NCBI GenBank assembly: GCA_024640765.1
Contig: JAHEEK010000003.1
Location: forward strand, 1 to 64,000
Origin: Nereida sp024640765
GTDB taxonomy: Bacteria > Pseudomonadota > Alphaproteobacteria > Rhodobacterales > Rhodobacteraceae
Reading direction: 5' to 3'
Length of the DNA: 64,000 bases
Made by a program: the position numbers and the translations under genes. Each line of letters opens with the position of its first letter. Within the stretch, counting starts at the first letter, position 1. The notes under the pieces were generated by a model. That model was not told the origin of the DNA. It ran no database searches and saw nothing but the letters and a program-made list of their open reading frames with translations. Shown here one piece after another: positions 16,554 to 26,484 of the stretch.

Positions 16554-17159
16554 TTAAGTTGCAACACGGAGCGTCAGGTTAAGCCGGCCGCCGTTGGGCA
16601 AAAGCCGTGATGAACCACCTTTGATGCGGTCAATACCGTGATAGGCAAGACGGGCCTGTCCGCCCATCACAACAACATCCCCTGATTGCAGCCAGATGCT
16701 TTCCGTAGTGCCCCCACGCTCAAGGCCACCAACACGCAGCAAGCCTTCCTCCCCGAGCGAGATGGAAACAACGGGCCACTGAAAATCCGCCTCATCATGA
16801 TCGCGGTGCAACCCCATGCGGGCTGCTTCGTCATAAAAATTGATCAAGCAACTGTCAGGTAACGGCGCGTCGCGTGTGACGCTGCTCCACACATCAAGGA
16901 TTTTGCGCGGAATGGCGGGCCAAGCCACGCCAGCAGGATGACGCGTTGCATACTGATAACCCGAAGCAGTTGCGGTCCACCCAACGCGTCCCGCCGAAGT
17001 CATTCTGACAGACATCTGACGACCGGATGGCGTTTGTGGTCTCATCAATGGTGCCGCCTTAACAATGCCCCGGACTGCATCGACCAACTGCCGCTGTGCG
17101 CCAATATCCAATGCAGTTTTGTAAATATGAAAGCCCCGAATGCTTAAAGTGGGTCGCAT
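16554..17159 (-). CDS. alkB: AlkB-like Fe(II)/2-oxoglutarate dioxygenase
   Basis: It reverses alkylation damage (1-methyladenine, 3-methylcytosine) in nucleic acid by oxidative demethylation. The 201-residue product from the ATG at 17159 has INFYDEAARMGLHRDHDE (iron-binding H-x-D), VVSISLGEEG, MGGQARLAYHGIDR (distal His) and RLNLTLR, with the 2-oxoglutarate-binding arginines. A GTG 6 bases upstream is the alternative start; AAGGAA favours 17159. It lies divergent from dnaK. Confidence 0.9.
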   Translation of the reverse strand: MRPTLSIRGFHIYKTALDIGAQRQLVDAVRGIVKAAPLMRPQTPSGRQMSVRMTSAGRVGWTATASGYQYATRHPAGVAWPAIPRKILDVWSSVTRDAPLPDSCLINFYDEAARMGLHRDHDEADFQWPVVSISLGEEGLLRVGGLERGGTTESIWLQSGDVVVMGGQARLAYHGIDRIKGGSSRLLPNGGRLNLTLRVAT

Positions 17160-17204
17160 TATCACTTTCCTTCAAATTTCGGTGCATTTATCCAAGGCGC
17201 GCCG

Positions 17205-17234
17205 CTTGCAGCGCCCTACACCCCTCCCTATATA
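17205..17234 (+). promoter_or_regulatory. Candidate heat-shock (RpoH-type) promoter of dnaK
   Basis: CTTGCAG (17205-17211) and CCCTATATA (17226-17234) lie with about 14 bases between. This resembles the alphaproteobacterial RpoH pattern CTTGAA...CCCATAT. A sigma-70 reading (TTGCAG, 16-base gap, CTATAT) is also possible; overlap of the two is common for dnaK. The leader to the dnaK start at 17349 is about 105 bases. Confidence 0.55.
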
Positions 17235-17348
17235 CGCTGCGAGCTGGGTTGTCCCTCTGTGGACGCCCTTCACCTTGGGATTGAGGCTTGGATGCCGGAC
17301 ATAGGGTCCGCGCCTCACGACATCGCCGGAAAAAGAGGATGACAATTC

Positions 17349-19262
17349 ATGGCTAAAGTTATTGGTATTGACCTTGGGACAACAAACTCCTGCGTCGCCA
17401 TCATGGATGGTTCGCAGCCCCGTGTTATTGAGAATGCAGAAGGCGCGCGCACGACCCCATCAATCGTTGCATTTACAGACGACGAGCGTCTTGTAGGCCA
17501 GCCTGCAAAACGCCAAGCAGTCACAAACCCAGAGAACACTGTTTTCGGTGTTAAGCGTCTTATCGGCCGCCGCGCCGATGATGAGCATCTGGCAAAAGAC
17601 AAAAAGAACATGCCTTTCGCTGTTATCAACGGCGGCAACGGCGACGCTTGGGTCCAAGCCCAAGACGAAAAATACAGCCCTTCACAGATTTCAGCGTTCA
17701 TTCTGCAAAAGATGAAAGAAACTGCTGAATCGTACCTCGGCGAAGATGTAACACAGGCGGTCATTACCGTTCCTGCATACTTCAACGATGCACAACGTCA
17801 GGCAACAAAAGACGCCGGCAAAATCGCTGGTCTCGAAGTTCTACGTATCATCAATGAGCCAACAGCAGCGGCCTTGGCCTATGGCTTGGATAAAAAAGAG
17901 ACACAAACCATCGCGGTTTATGACCTTGGTGGCGGTACATTCGACGTAACGATCCTTGAAATTGACGATGGTTTGTTCGAAGTGAAATCAACCAACGGTG
18001 ATACGTTCCTTGGTGGTGAAGACTTTGACATGCGCATCGTGAACTACCTCGCGGATGAGTTCAAAAAAGCGAATGGCGTCGACCTGACCCAAGACAAGAT
18101 GGCGCTTCAGCGTTTGAAAGAAGCCGCTGAGAAAGCAAAGATTGAGCTTTCTTCTGCAAGCCAGACTGAAATCAACCAGCCCTTCATCTCAATGGACGGC
18201 AAAACAGGCCAGCCGCTTCACTTGGTTGTTAAACTGACACGCGCGAAACTAGAAAGCCTTGTCGGTGATTTGATCAAAGCGTCAATCAAGCCATGCCAAG
18301 CGGCCCTGAAAGACGCAGGTTTGTCTGTTGGTGACATCGACGAGGTTGTCCTTGTTGGTGGTATGACACGTATGCCAAAGGTCATCGAAGAAGTGACAAA
18401 ATTCTTCGGTAAAGAGCCAAACAAAGGCGTGAACCCAGATGAAGTTGTTGCCATGGGCGCAGCAATTCAAGCCGGTGTTCTGCAAGGTGACGTGAAAGAC
18501 GTTGTCCTGCTTGACGTAACGCCGCTTTCGCTTGGTATTGAGACCCTTGGTGGTGTGTTCACACGTCTTATCGACCGCAACACAACGATCCCAACTAAGA
18601 AGTCACAAACCTTCTCAACTGCTGAAGACAACCAGAATGCCGTGACAATCCGCGTATTCCAAGGCGAGCGTGAGATGGCTGCAGACAACAAAATCCTCGG
18701 TCAGTTCAATCTCGAGGATATTCCACCCGCACCACGCGGCATGCCGCAAATCGAAGTGACCTTCGACATCGACGCCAACGGCATCGTGTCTGTAGGCGCG
18801 GCTGACAAAGGCACTGGTAAAGAGCAGAAGATCACGATCCAGGCTTCTGGTGGCTTGTCTGATGAAGACATCGAAAAAATGGTCAAAGATGCTGAGGATA
18901 ACGCCGAAGCGGATAAAGATCGTAAGGAACTTGTTGAAGCCAAGAACCAAGCCGAGAGCCTCGTCCACTCGACTGAAAAGTCCATGGAAGAGCACGCGGA
19001 CAAAGTGGATCCCACAACAATCGAAGCGATTGAGTTGGCAATTGCTGCACTAAAAGATGATCTGGAAACAGAAGACGCTGGTAAGATCAAAGGCGGCATC
19101 CAGAACGTAACTGAAGCTGCGATGAAACTTGGTGAAGCGATCTATAAATCAGCGCAAGAAGAAGCCGCTGGTGAGGAAGCCGCACCAGAAGATGGCAACG
19201 CCGGTGTTGATGATGACATCGTAGACGCTGACTTCGAAGATCTGGACGACGAACGCGCCTAA
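17349..19262 (+). CDS. dnaK: Chaperone DnaK (Hsp70)
   Basis: The cytoplasmic ATP-driven folding chaperone. The 637-residue length is normal. Seen are phosphate-1 IGIDLGTTNSCVA, phosphate-2 VYDLGGGTFDVTI, adenosine motif VVLVGGMTRMPKV, the linker VKDVVLLDVTPLSLGIETLGG, and an acidic tail rich in Asp and Glu. Ribosome site AGAGGA. A strong hairpin with T-run separates it from dnaJ, so dnaJ is likely made at a lower level. Confidence 0.99.
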   Translation: MAKVIGIDLGTTNSCVAIMDGSQPRVIENAEGARTTPSIVAFTDDERLVGQPAKRQAVTNPENTVFGVKRLIGRRADDEHLAKDKKNMPFAVINGGNGDAWVQAQDEKYSPSQISAFILQKMKETAESYLGEDVTQAVITVPAYFNDAQRQATKDAGKIAGLEVLRIINEPTAAALAYGLDKKETQTIAVYDLGGGTFDVTILEIDDGLFEVKSTNGDTFLGGEDFDMRIVNYLADEFKKANGVDLTQDKMALQRLKEAAEKAKIELSSASQTEINQPFISMDGKTGQPLHLVVKLTRAKLESLVGDLIKASIKPCQAALKDAGLSVGDIDEVVLVGGMTRMPKVIEEVTKFFGKEPNKGVNPDEVVAMGAAIQAGVLQGDVKDVVLLDVTPLSLGIETLGGVFTRLIDRNTTIPTKKSQTFSTAEDNQNAVTIRVFQGEREMAADNKILGQFNLEDIPPAPRGMPQIEVTFDIDANGIVSVGAADKGTGKEQKITIQASGGLSDEDIEKMVKDAEDNAEADKDRKELVEAKNQAESLVHSTEKSMEEHADKVDPTTIEAIELAIAALKDDLETEDAGKIKGGIQNVTEAAMKLGEAIYKSAQEEAAGEEAAPEDGNAGVDDDIVDADFEDLDDERA

Positions 19263-19284
19263 TCCGCGCTAAAGAGCCAATGAA

Positions 19285-19324
19285 GCCAGCCCGCATCCCT
19301 GTAAGACGGGTGGGCTGGCTTTTA
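19285..19324 (+). terminator. Intrinsic terminator between dnaK and dnaJ
   Basis: GCCAGCCC (19285-19292) pairs with GGGCTGGC (19312-19319), with a further inner pairing of CCC/GGG, and is followed by TTTT. It sits 22 bases after the dnaK stop and just before the dnaJ ribosome site, so it should lower dnaJ relative to dnaK. Confidence 0.85.
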
Positions 19325-19347
19325 CGTTCCAAAGGGGGAGACCACCC

Positions 19348-20499
19348 ATGGCAAAACGTGACTATTATGAAATTCTAGGGGTCTCAAAAGGCGCATCAGC
19401 TGATGAGATTAAAAAGGGCTATCGCACCAAAGCGAAAGAACTACACCCCGACCGTAATGCTGATAATTCAAACGCCGAGGCAATGTTCAAAGAAGCGAAC
19501 GAAGCCTACGAAGTGCTGAAAGACGCAGAGAAAAAAGCTGCTTACGATCGTTACGGCCACGCAGCTTTTGAAAGCGGTATGGGCGGCGGCCGACAAGGTG
19601 GCGGTTTTGGTGGCGGGAACGGTGACTTCTCAAGCGCCTTTTCCGATGTGTTTGATGATCTGTTTGGTGACTTCATGGGCGGACAGCGCGGTAGTGGCGG
19701 TCGGACACGCGCCAGCCGCGGCTCTGACTTGCGCTACAACTTGCGCGTCACCCTTGAAGAAGCTTTCGCCGGCAGCCAAAAAACCATCAACGTCCCAACA
19801 TCTATTAACTGTGATACATGTACTGGCACTGGTGCAGACGGTGGGGCCGAACCCGAGACCTGTCCAACGTGTTCAGGCATGGGCAAAGTCCGTGCGCAAC
19901 AGGGCTTCTTTACCGTAGAGCGCACCTGTCCTACCTGCTCCGGTATTGGCCAGATCATCAAGAACCCGTGCAAAACATGTGGCGGTGCTGGCCGGACAGA
20001 AAAAGAGCGTTCCCTTTCTGTAAACATTCCTGCTGGTGTTGAAACCGGCACCCGTATCCGCCTTGCTGGCGAAGGCGAGGCCGGAATGCGCGGTGGACCG
20101 ACCGGTGATCTTTATATTTTCATCGAAGTCGCAGAGCATGAAATATTTGAGCGTGACGGGCAAAGCCTGTTCTGCCGCGTGCCTGTTTCAATGACGTCTG
20201 CCGCTCTTGGTGGCGACATTGAGGTGCCTACGATTGATGGTGGGCGGTCACGAGTGAAAATTCCGGGCGGCAGCCAATCGGGACGCCAAATGCGTTTGCG
20301 CAGCAAAGGTATGCCCGGGCTTCGCGGTGGCGGCGCGGGCGATATGTTCATCGAAATGGCCGTTGAAACGCCTGTGAATCTCACATCTAAGCAGAAAGAG
20401 CTTCTGCGCGAGTTCGAAAAACTGAGCGAAGACAACAACCCACAATCATCAAGCTTCTTCTCAAGCGTCAAAAGCTTTTGGGAAACGATGAAGGGTTAA
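19348..20499 (+). CDS. dnaJ: Chaperone DnaJ (Hsp40)
   Basis: Co-chaperone that delivers clients to DnaK and triggers its ATPase. The 383-residue protein has the J-domain with the HPD triad (ELHPDRN, about 32-38), a Gly/Phe-rich linker (about 75-110), four CxxCxGxG zinc repeats (CDTCTGTG, CPTCSGMG, CPTCSGIG, CKTCGGAG) and the C-terminal substrate domain. The ribosome site is GGGGGAGA. Confidence 0.99.
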   Translation: MAKRDYYEILGVSKGASADEIKKGYRTKAKELHPDRNADNSNAEAMFKEANEAYEVLKDAEKKAAYDRYGHAAFESGMGGGRQGGGFGGGNGDFSSAFSDVFDDLFGDFMGGQRGSGGRTRASRGSDLRYNLRVTLEEAFAGSQKTINVPTSINCDTCTGTGADGGAEPETCPTCSGMGKVRAQQGFFTVERTCPTCSGIGQIIKNPCKTCGGAGRTEKERSLSVNIPAGVETGTRIRLAGEGEAGMRGGPTGDLYIFIEVAEHEIFERDGQSLFCRVPVSMTSAALGGDIEVPTIDGGRSRVKIPGGSQSGRQMRLRSKGMPGLRGGGAGDMFIEMAVETPVNLTSKQKELLREFEKLSEDNNPQSSSFFSSVKSFWETMKG

Positions 20500-20536
20500 C
20501 TGATTTTTTAGAGAATCGGCGCATTTATGAAGTGTC

Positions 20537-21516
20537 ATGAGTGCGCCAGATCAGTTTTCTGAAAACCAAATGCCCTTGTTCGAGGGCCAAGAACTTCTCT
20601 TTACCGGCCCAAAAGGCGGGGAGCTAAGTTACGTCAAAGATCATAGGCAACGTCTTCATCACCNNNNNNNNNNNNNNNNNNNNNNNNNNNNNNNNNNNNN
20701 NNNNNNNNNNNNNNNNNNNNNNNNNNNNNNNNNNNNNNNNNNNNNNNNNNNNNNNNNNNNNNNGCGCCAGATCAGTTTTCTGAAAACCAAATGCCCTTGT
20801 TCGAGGGCCAAGAACTTCTCTTTACCGGCCCAAAAGGCGGGGAGCTAAGTTACGTCAAAGATCATAGGCAACGTCTTCATCACCCTTTCGCCGAAGGTGG
20901 CGCGCGCGGAATGCCCGACTACGAATTACTCGAGTTAGTTTTGTTTCGATCACTTCCAAAATGTGATGTGAAGCCAGTCGCGTGGCGGCTGATTGATACG
21001 TTCTTAGACATCAATGGCGTGATTTCTGCCCGCCCCGAACATTTAGCCAAAGTCCGCGGTGTGGGTGATTTGGTCATTACCGATCTGAAAATTCTGGAAG
21101 CCACGTCACACCGAATGGCGCGCGCCCGAGTGATGCAAAAAGATGTGCTGTCCAGTTGGGACGCGCTGATAAACTACTGTCACACCGCCATGTCACACGG
21201 TGATACTGAAGTGTTCCGCTGTCTTTTCTTGGACCGTAAAAATGTGCTGATTGCCGATGAGGAACTTAGTCGCGGTACCGTCGACCATGTGCCTGTATAC
21301 CCCAGAGAAGTTATGCGGCGAGCTCTCGAATTGAACGCGAGCGCGCTTATTCTTGTGCATAATCATCCGTCAGGCGATCCAACGCCGTCAAAATCTGACA
21401 TATCCATGACACTAACCATGGAAAGCGCTGCCCAATCACTTGGGCTGACACTTCATGATCACTTAATCATCGGCAAATCGCGCGAGGTGAGCATGCGCTC
21501 AGACGGCTACCTCTGA
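20537..21516 (+). CDS. radC: RadC family JAB-domain protein, spanning an assembly gap
   Basis: RadC proteins carry an HhH motif and a JAB/MPN metalloprotease-like domain; their biochemical role is still unclear despite the DNA-repair name. The metal motif VHNHPSGDPTPSKSD is intact near the C-terminus. The 5' part is interrupted by 100 N, and the bases before the gap are repeated after it. Removing the duplication (20537-20663 joined to 20885-21516) gives 759 bases, exactly 252 codons plus stop, starting MSAPDQFSENQMPLFEGQ. The gene is therefore probably whole in the organism. Confidence 0.88.
20543..20663. repeat. 121-base perfect duplicate flanking gap, left copy
   Basis: Identical to 20764-20884. 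The left copy ends exactly at the first N and the right copy begins exactly after the last, the pattern of two contigs that overlap by 121 bases but were scaffolded apart. Confidence 0.95.
20664..20763. other. Assembly gap, 100 N
   Basis: A run of exactly 100 N. A round 100 is a conventional gap of unknown size, not a measured one. Confidence 0.99.
20764..20884. repeat. 121-base perfect duplicate flanking gap, right copy
   Basis: Identical to 20543-20663; continues without a break into the rest of radC. Confidence 0.95.
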
Positions 21517-21548
21517 TCACAAACCTCAGGTGCTATACGGACAAGCCG

Positions 21549-24239
21549 TTAAACGCGCCCATGACAATGCTTGAACTTCTTACCAGAACCACAAGGACAA
21601 CTATCGTTGCGTGATGGATTACCCCAAGTCGTAGGGTCACTTTCTACAAAGCCATCAACCGCGTTTTCATTATCGGATGCAGGGACAGCATCGGCCGTCG
21701 CTTGTAGCTGTGCCTGCTGTGCGGCCATCTGCGCCATCATCGCTTGCTGCTCTTCCTCCGTTAGAGGGCGGATTTGAGCCAGCTTCTGGGTTACATCGCC
21801 ACGAAGACCATCGAGTAAAGCCTCAAATAACTGAAAGCTGTCGGTCTTATATTCGTTCAGCGGATCGCGCTGTGCATATCCACGGAACCCTACAACAGAA
21901 CGCAAATGCTCAAGAGCGATCAGATGCTCACGCCATTTTGTATCGATGGTGTTCAAGAGAAGCTGCTTTTCAATGCTCCGCATGCTGTCTTCACCGAACT
22001 GCTCCGACTTTTCGGCCATCATTGCATCAGCAGCTTCCTCAATACGCTCAAGGATAATCTCGTCATCGACGCCTTCTTCGTCTGCCCAATCCACGATCGG
22101 CAAATCAAGGCCAAGACGTTCAATTGCCTGTGCCTGCATGGTTTGCGTATCCCATTGGTCTGCATAGGTTTTTGGCGGCATGAACTCATCGACCAAATCT
22201 TCAATCACCTGATCGCGCATATCTTTTGTAATTTCAGACACATCACGGCTTTGCATAATCTCAAGACGCTGGTTGAAGATCACCTTACGCTGATCGTTCA
22301 TTACGTCATCAAACTTAAGCAGCTGCTTACGAATATCAAAGTTGCGGCCTTCAACTTTCGCCTGTGCTTTCTCGAGTGATTTATTGACCCAAGGGTGCAC
22401 AATCGCCTCACCTTCAGCCATACCAAGGCGAGACAGAACTGCCTCAAGACGCTCGGAGCCAAAGATGCGCATCAAGTCATCTTCAAGCGACAGGAAAAAC
22501 GACGAGCGACCCGGATCCCCCTGACGTCCGGAACGCCCACGCAACTGGTTATCAATTCGACGGCTTTCATGACGTTCGGTTGCCAGAACATAAAGACCAC
22601 CAGCCGCAAGAACCTTCGCCTTTTCATCCGCCACCGAAGCTTCGATTTCCGCGCGTAACGCTTCTGGATCAGCATCAGGTTTCTCAGCCAGCGCTTCCAT
22701 GACCTGCATATCGACGTTGCCACCAAGCTGAATATCTGTTCCGCGACCCGCCATGTTTGTAGCAAGTGTTACCGCGCCAAGACGACCGGCCTTTGCGATG
22801 ATCTGCGCTTCTTGCTCGTGCTGGCGCGCATTTAGAACGTTGTGCTCAATACCTTCGGCAGTCAGTACTTGGCTGATATATTCTGATTTTTCGATTGAAG
22901 TTGTACCGACCAAAACAGGTTGGCCATTTGCGTTTGCGGCCTTCAGCGCGTCAACAACGGCTTTGTATTTCTCGTCAGACGTGCGGAAAACTTGATCATG
23001 CTCGTCCACACGCTGGATGGGACGGTTTGTCGGCACTTCGACAACGCCCAGCTTATAAATTTCACCAAACTCTTCTTCTTCTGTTTTGGCAGTACCGGTC
23101 ATACCGCCCAACTTGGAATAAAGGCGGAAATAGTTTTGGAACGTGACAGACGCGAGTGTGACGTTTTCAGGCTGAATAGCCACGCCTTCTTTCGCTTCAA
23201 TCGCTTGGTGCAAACCATCTGACATACGGCGGCCCGGCATCATACGGCCCGTGTGCTCATCAATGAGGATAACTTCGCCGTCGCGCACAATGTAGTCTTT
23301 GTCTTTGGTAAAGAGTTTATGTGCTGAAAGCGCTTGGTTCACGTGATGCACCAACGTTACGCTTTCGGGATCATACAGAGTTTGCTCAGCATCAAGCAGA
23401 CCACCTTCACGCAGGCGTTGCTCAAGCCACTCGTTACCCTCCTCAGAATACGTAACGTTGCGGGTTTTCTCATCAATCGTGAAGTGTTCCTCGCTTAGCT
23501 CGGGGATGATCGTGTTCACGACTTTATACAGTTCAGACCGATCCTGCGCAGGGCCAGAGATAATCAGCGGCGTACGCGCCTCATCAATCAAGATTGAGTC
23601 GACTTCATCGACGATCGCAAAATTGTGGCCTCGCTGTCCCATCTGGTCCAGCTCAGAACGCATATTGTCACGAAGGTAATCGAACCCAAGCTCATTGTTG
23701 GTCGCGTATGTGATGTCGGCGGCATAGGCTTGCTTCTTCTCGGCCTCTGGCTGCTGTGGGTAGACAACACCCGTGCTCAAACCCAACGCGCCATAAACCT
23801 TAGACATCCATTCCGCATCACGTTTGGCCAGATAATCGTTGACCGTCACGATGTGCACGCCCTTGCCGCTGAGCCCGTTCAGATAGGCGGGGAAAGTCGC
23901 AACGAGGGTTTTACCCTCACCGGTTTTCATTTCAGCGATGTTGCCTTGATGCAGGAAAATGCCGCCCATCAATTGCGTATCAAACGCCCGCAATCCAAGC
24001 GCACGGCGCGCGCCCTCACGACAGTTGGCAAAGGCTTCAGGCAGAAGACTATCGAGGCTTTCACCGCCAGCAATACGCTCGCGAAACTCGTTTGTCTTTT
24101 CAATCAGTTGCTCATCGGTAAGCGCTTGGAAATCAGGCTCGAGCGCATTGATTTTCTCAACAAGTGGACGCGTCGATTTAACTTTACGATCGTTCGGAGT
24201 GCCAAAAACCTTCTTGGCGATAGTGCCTAAACCCAACAT
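21549..24239 (-). CDS. secA: Preprotein translocase ATPase SecA
   Basis: The motor that drives unfolded proteins through SecYEG. The 896-residue protein has MKTGEGKTLVATFPAYLNGL (Walker A), VDEVDSILIDEARTPLIISG (Walker B/DEAD), TNMAGRGTDIQLGG in the second motor domain, and the C-terminal zinc tail CPCGSGKKFKHCH that binds SecB. Ribosome site AAGGAAG. It is divergent from ppiC. Complete and typical. Confidence 0.99.
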   Translation of the reverse strand: MLGLGTIAKKVFGTPNDRKVKSTRPLVEKINALEPDFQALTDEQLIEKTNEFRERIAGGESLDSLLPEAFANCREGARRALGLRAFDTQLMGGIFLHQGNIAEMKTGEGKTLVATFPAYLNGLSGKGVHIVTVNDYLAKRDAEWMSKVYGALGLSTGVVYPQQPEAEKKQAYAADITYATNNELGFDYLRDNMRSELDQMGQRGHNFAIVDEVDSILIDEARTPLIISGPAQDRSELYKVVNTIIPELSEEHFTIDEKTRNVTYSEEGNEWLEQRLREGGLLDAEQTLYDPESVTLVHHVNQALSAHKLFTKDKDYIVRDGEVILIDEHTGRMMPGRRMSDGLHQAIEAKEGVAIQPENVTLASVTFQNYFRLYSKLGGMTGTAKTEEEEFGEIYKLGVVEVPTNRPIQRVDEHDQVFRTSDEKYKAVVDALKAANANGQPVLVGTTSIEKSEYISQVLTAEGIEHNVLNARQHEQEAQIIAKAGRLGAVTLATNMAGRGTDIQLGGNVDMQVMEALAEKPDADPEALRAEIEASVADEKAKVLAAGGLYVLATERHESRRIDNQLRGRSGRQGDPGRSSFFLSLEDDLMRIFGSERLEAVLSRLGMAEGEAIVHPWVNKSLEKAQAKVEGRNFDIRKQLLKFDDVMNDQRKVIFNQRLEIMQSRDVSEITKDMRDQVIEDLVDEFMPPKTYADQWDTQTMQAQAIERLGLDLPIVDWADEEGVDDEIILERIEEAADAMMAEKSEQFGEDSMRSIEKQLLLNTIDTKWREHLIALEHLRSVVGFRGYAQRDPLNEYKTDSFQLFEALLDGLRGDVTQKLAQIRPLTEEEQQAMMAQMAAQQAQLQATADAVPASDNENAVDGFVESDPTTWGNPSRNDSCPCGSGKKFKHCHGRV

Positions 24240-24429
24240 GTGTCTTCCTTGGCCGATGGCCCCAATAAAAATGTCATAAGACGGGTGGTTGCCCGTCCCG
24301 ACCTGCAGCCATACATAAGAGCTTAACAGGCAGTCTCAAACCTTGAAGGCGTAAGTGCTGTAAAGGATGTAAGGGCCGCCTATGTTAGTGTCAACGGCAC
24401 CACCCATGGGGCCACGAAAGGATCACGAA

Positions 24430-25269
24430 ATGGTAAAACCCCTTAATTTTATTGGCGCAGCTTTGTTGAGTACTTTTGCCGCCACGTACTTGCAGGCCCA
24501 AGATGCCTCAACCGTGATTACCTCGGTCAATGGCACCGAAATTACACTTGGCCACGTCATCGCATCGCACGCGCGCTTGCCGCAACAATATCGTGATTTA
24601 CCGCCAGAGGTCCTTTTTCAGGGCATCATCGATCAACTAACACAACAAGAGCTGCTCGCCCAATCTCTTGAAGACACGCCGATACGCGTTACGACTACTT
24701 TGCAAAACGAACGACGCTCGCTGCTGGCAGGTGAAGTGATTGATGCCCTGTCATCCGATGCTGTGGCGGAAGACGCGCTTAAGGCGGCGTATGAAGCGCA
24801 ATACACTGATGCTGATTTGGGCAAAGAGTACAACGCCGCGCATATTTTGGTGGAAACCCGAGACGAAGCAACTGCATTGGTTGAACAGCTATCAAATGGT
24901 GCTGACTTTGCAGAACTTGCCAAAGAAAAATCAACTGGCCCGTCTGGTCCGAATGGTGGGGATTTGGGGTGGTTTGGAACCGGCGCTATGGTTGCGCCGT
25001 TTGAAGAAGCGGTCGTGGCGCTGTCCGTCGGCGAAATTTCACAACCGGTCGAAACCCAATTTGGCTGGCATGTGATTTTGTTAAAACAAGACCGCATCGC
25101 ATCCGCCCCCAGCCTTGATGAAGTGCGTGCAGACCTGTCACAACGACTGCAACGTGAAGCCGTTGATAGCTATGTCGCCAATCTTCTTGAGGGCGCTGAT
25201 ATCACTCCGGCAGACCTTTCCGCAATCGACCCATCAATCATTTCTAACTACGAACTGTTGTCTGAATAA
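24430..25269 (+). CDS. Periplasmic PpiC-type peptidyl-prolyl isomerase
   Basis: A parvulin-fold folding catalyst for exported proteins. The product from the ATG at 24430 (AAAGGA upstream) has 279 residues: signal peptide 1-24 (ending YLQAQ), an N-terminal SurA/PrsA-like helical region, and the rotamase domain with AAHILVETRDEA, GADFAELAKEKSTGPSGPNGGDLGWFG and PFEEAVVALSVGEIS...TQFGWHVILL. The 24382 start is not supported. Its stop directly abuts the argJ start. The link to secA next door fits a secretion role. Confidence 0.9.
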   Translation: MVKPLNFIGAALLSTFAATYLQAQDASTVITSVNGTEITLGHVIASHARLPQQYRDLPPEVLFQGIIDQLTQQELLAQSLEDTPIRVTTTLQNERRSLLAGEVIDALSSDAVAEDALKAAYEAQYTDADLGKEYNAAHILVETRDEATALVEQLSNGADFAELAKEKSTGPSGPNGGDLGWFGTGAMVAPFEEAVVALSVGEISQPVETQFGWHVILLKQDRIASAPSLDEVRADLSQRLQREAVDSYVANLLEGADITPADLSAIDPSIISNYELLSE

Positions 25270-26484
25270 ATGACTATATCGCCCCTCGCCCCAGCTAGTT
25301 TTCCCGTTGTTCCGATGATCTCGGGCGTCCGCTTTGCGACTGTCGAAGCTGGCGTGCGCTATTCAGGCCGCAAAGATGTGATGCTTGCACATCTTCAAGC
25401 CGGCACATCAATCGCAGGGGTTTTCACAACGTCCGCAACCCGCGCGGCACCTGTGCTGGACTGTCAGGCTAAACTTGGTGGCGACCCCTCAGGCGAAGCA
25501 GCAATTATCGTAAACTCTGGCAACGCGAACGCGTTTACGGGATCAGGCGGTGCAGAGGCGGTGACGAATATCTGCACAGCAGTCGCCGATACACTCGGGA
25601 TTGCCCCTCAACGGGTGTTCTCATCGTCAACTGGCGTGATCGGTGAAGCCCTGCCATTTGACAAGATTACAGCCAAGCTTTCTGAGCTGAAAGAAGGTCT
25701 CTCACCGGGCAAGCTGAAGGGTGCCGCCGAAGCGATAATGACGACGGACACGTTCCCCAAAGCGGCAAGCGCACAGATTGATATTGACGGGAAAACAGTA
25801 TCGATCACCGGCATCGCCAAAGGGTCCGGCATGATTGCGCCCGATATGGCCACGATGCTGGTTTATATCTTCACCGATGCAAAGATCGCACAGCTGGACC
25901 TGCAACAGATGGTGTCAGCAATTAACGGCAGGACCTTCAACTGCATCACTGTAGACAGCGACACATCTACTTCCGACACACTCATAATGGCCGCGACGGG
26001 CGCATCGAACGTTGACGTCACGGGTAACGCCGAATTTGCACAGGCACTTGAGAGATTAATGCGGGACCTCGCTCATCAAGTCGTACGTGACGGTGAAGGT
26101 GCCACCAAATTTGTGACAGTCAACGTGACCGGCGCTGACAGTGAGTCTGATGCAAAGCGTTGCGCGCTCTCAATCGCGAATTCACCCCTCGTCAAAACGG
26201 CGATCGCGGGTGAAGATCCGAACTGGGGCCGTATTGTTGCAGCTGTGGGTAAATCAGGTGCAAAGGCGGACCGAGACACCCTTTCAATCAGCTTTGGCGA
26301 CATCCGTGTGGCCGAGAATGGTTGGGTCAGCCCAAGCTACGCCGAAGAACAGGGGGCCGCGGTGATGAAAAAGCAAGACATTGTAATCAACTTAGACCTT
26401 GGCGTGGGAACATCCGAAGCAACTGTGTGGACATGTGATTTGACCCACGGGTACATCACAATCAATGCAGATTACCGCTCATGA
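25270..26484 (+). CDS. argJ: Bifunctional ornithine acetyltransferase/N-acetylglutamate synthase
   Basis: It transfers acetyl from N-acetylornithine to glutamate in cyclic arginine synthesis. A 404-residue precursor that cuts itself before the nucleophilic Thr in KGSGMIAPDMATMLVYIF (about residues 178-195). ITVDSDTSTSDTL and GEDPNWGRIVAAVG are also family blocks. Translation starts at the base after the ppiC stop and ends overlapping mutT by 4 bases. Confidence 0.97.
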   Translation: MTISPLAPASFPVVPMISGVRFATVEAGVRYSGRKDVMLAHLQAGTSIAGVFTTSATRAAPVLDCQAKLGGDPSGEAAIIVNSGNANAFTGSGGAEAVTNICTAVADTLGIAPQRVFSSSTGVIGEALPFDKITAKLSELKEGLSPGKLKGAAEAIMTTDTFPKAASAQIDIDGKTVSITGIAKGSGMIAPDMATMLVYIFTDAKIAQLDLQQMVSAINGRTFNCITVDSDTSTSDTLIMAATGASNVDVTGNAEFAQALERLMRDLAHQVVRDGEGATKFVTVNVTGADSESDAKRCALSIANSPLVKTAIAGEDPNWGRIVAAVGKSGAKADRDTLSISFGDIRVAENGWVSPSYAEEQGAAVMKKQDIVINLDLGVGTSEATVWTCDLTHGYITINADYRS

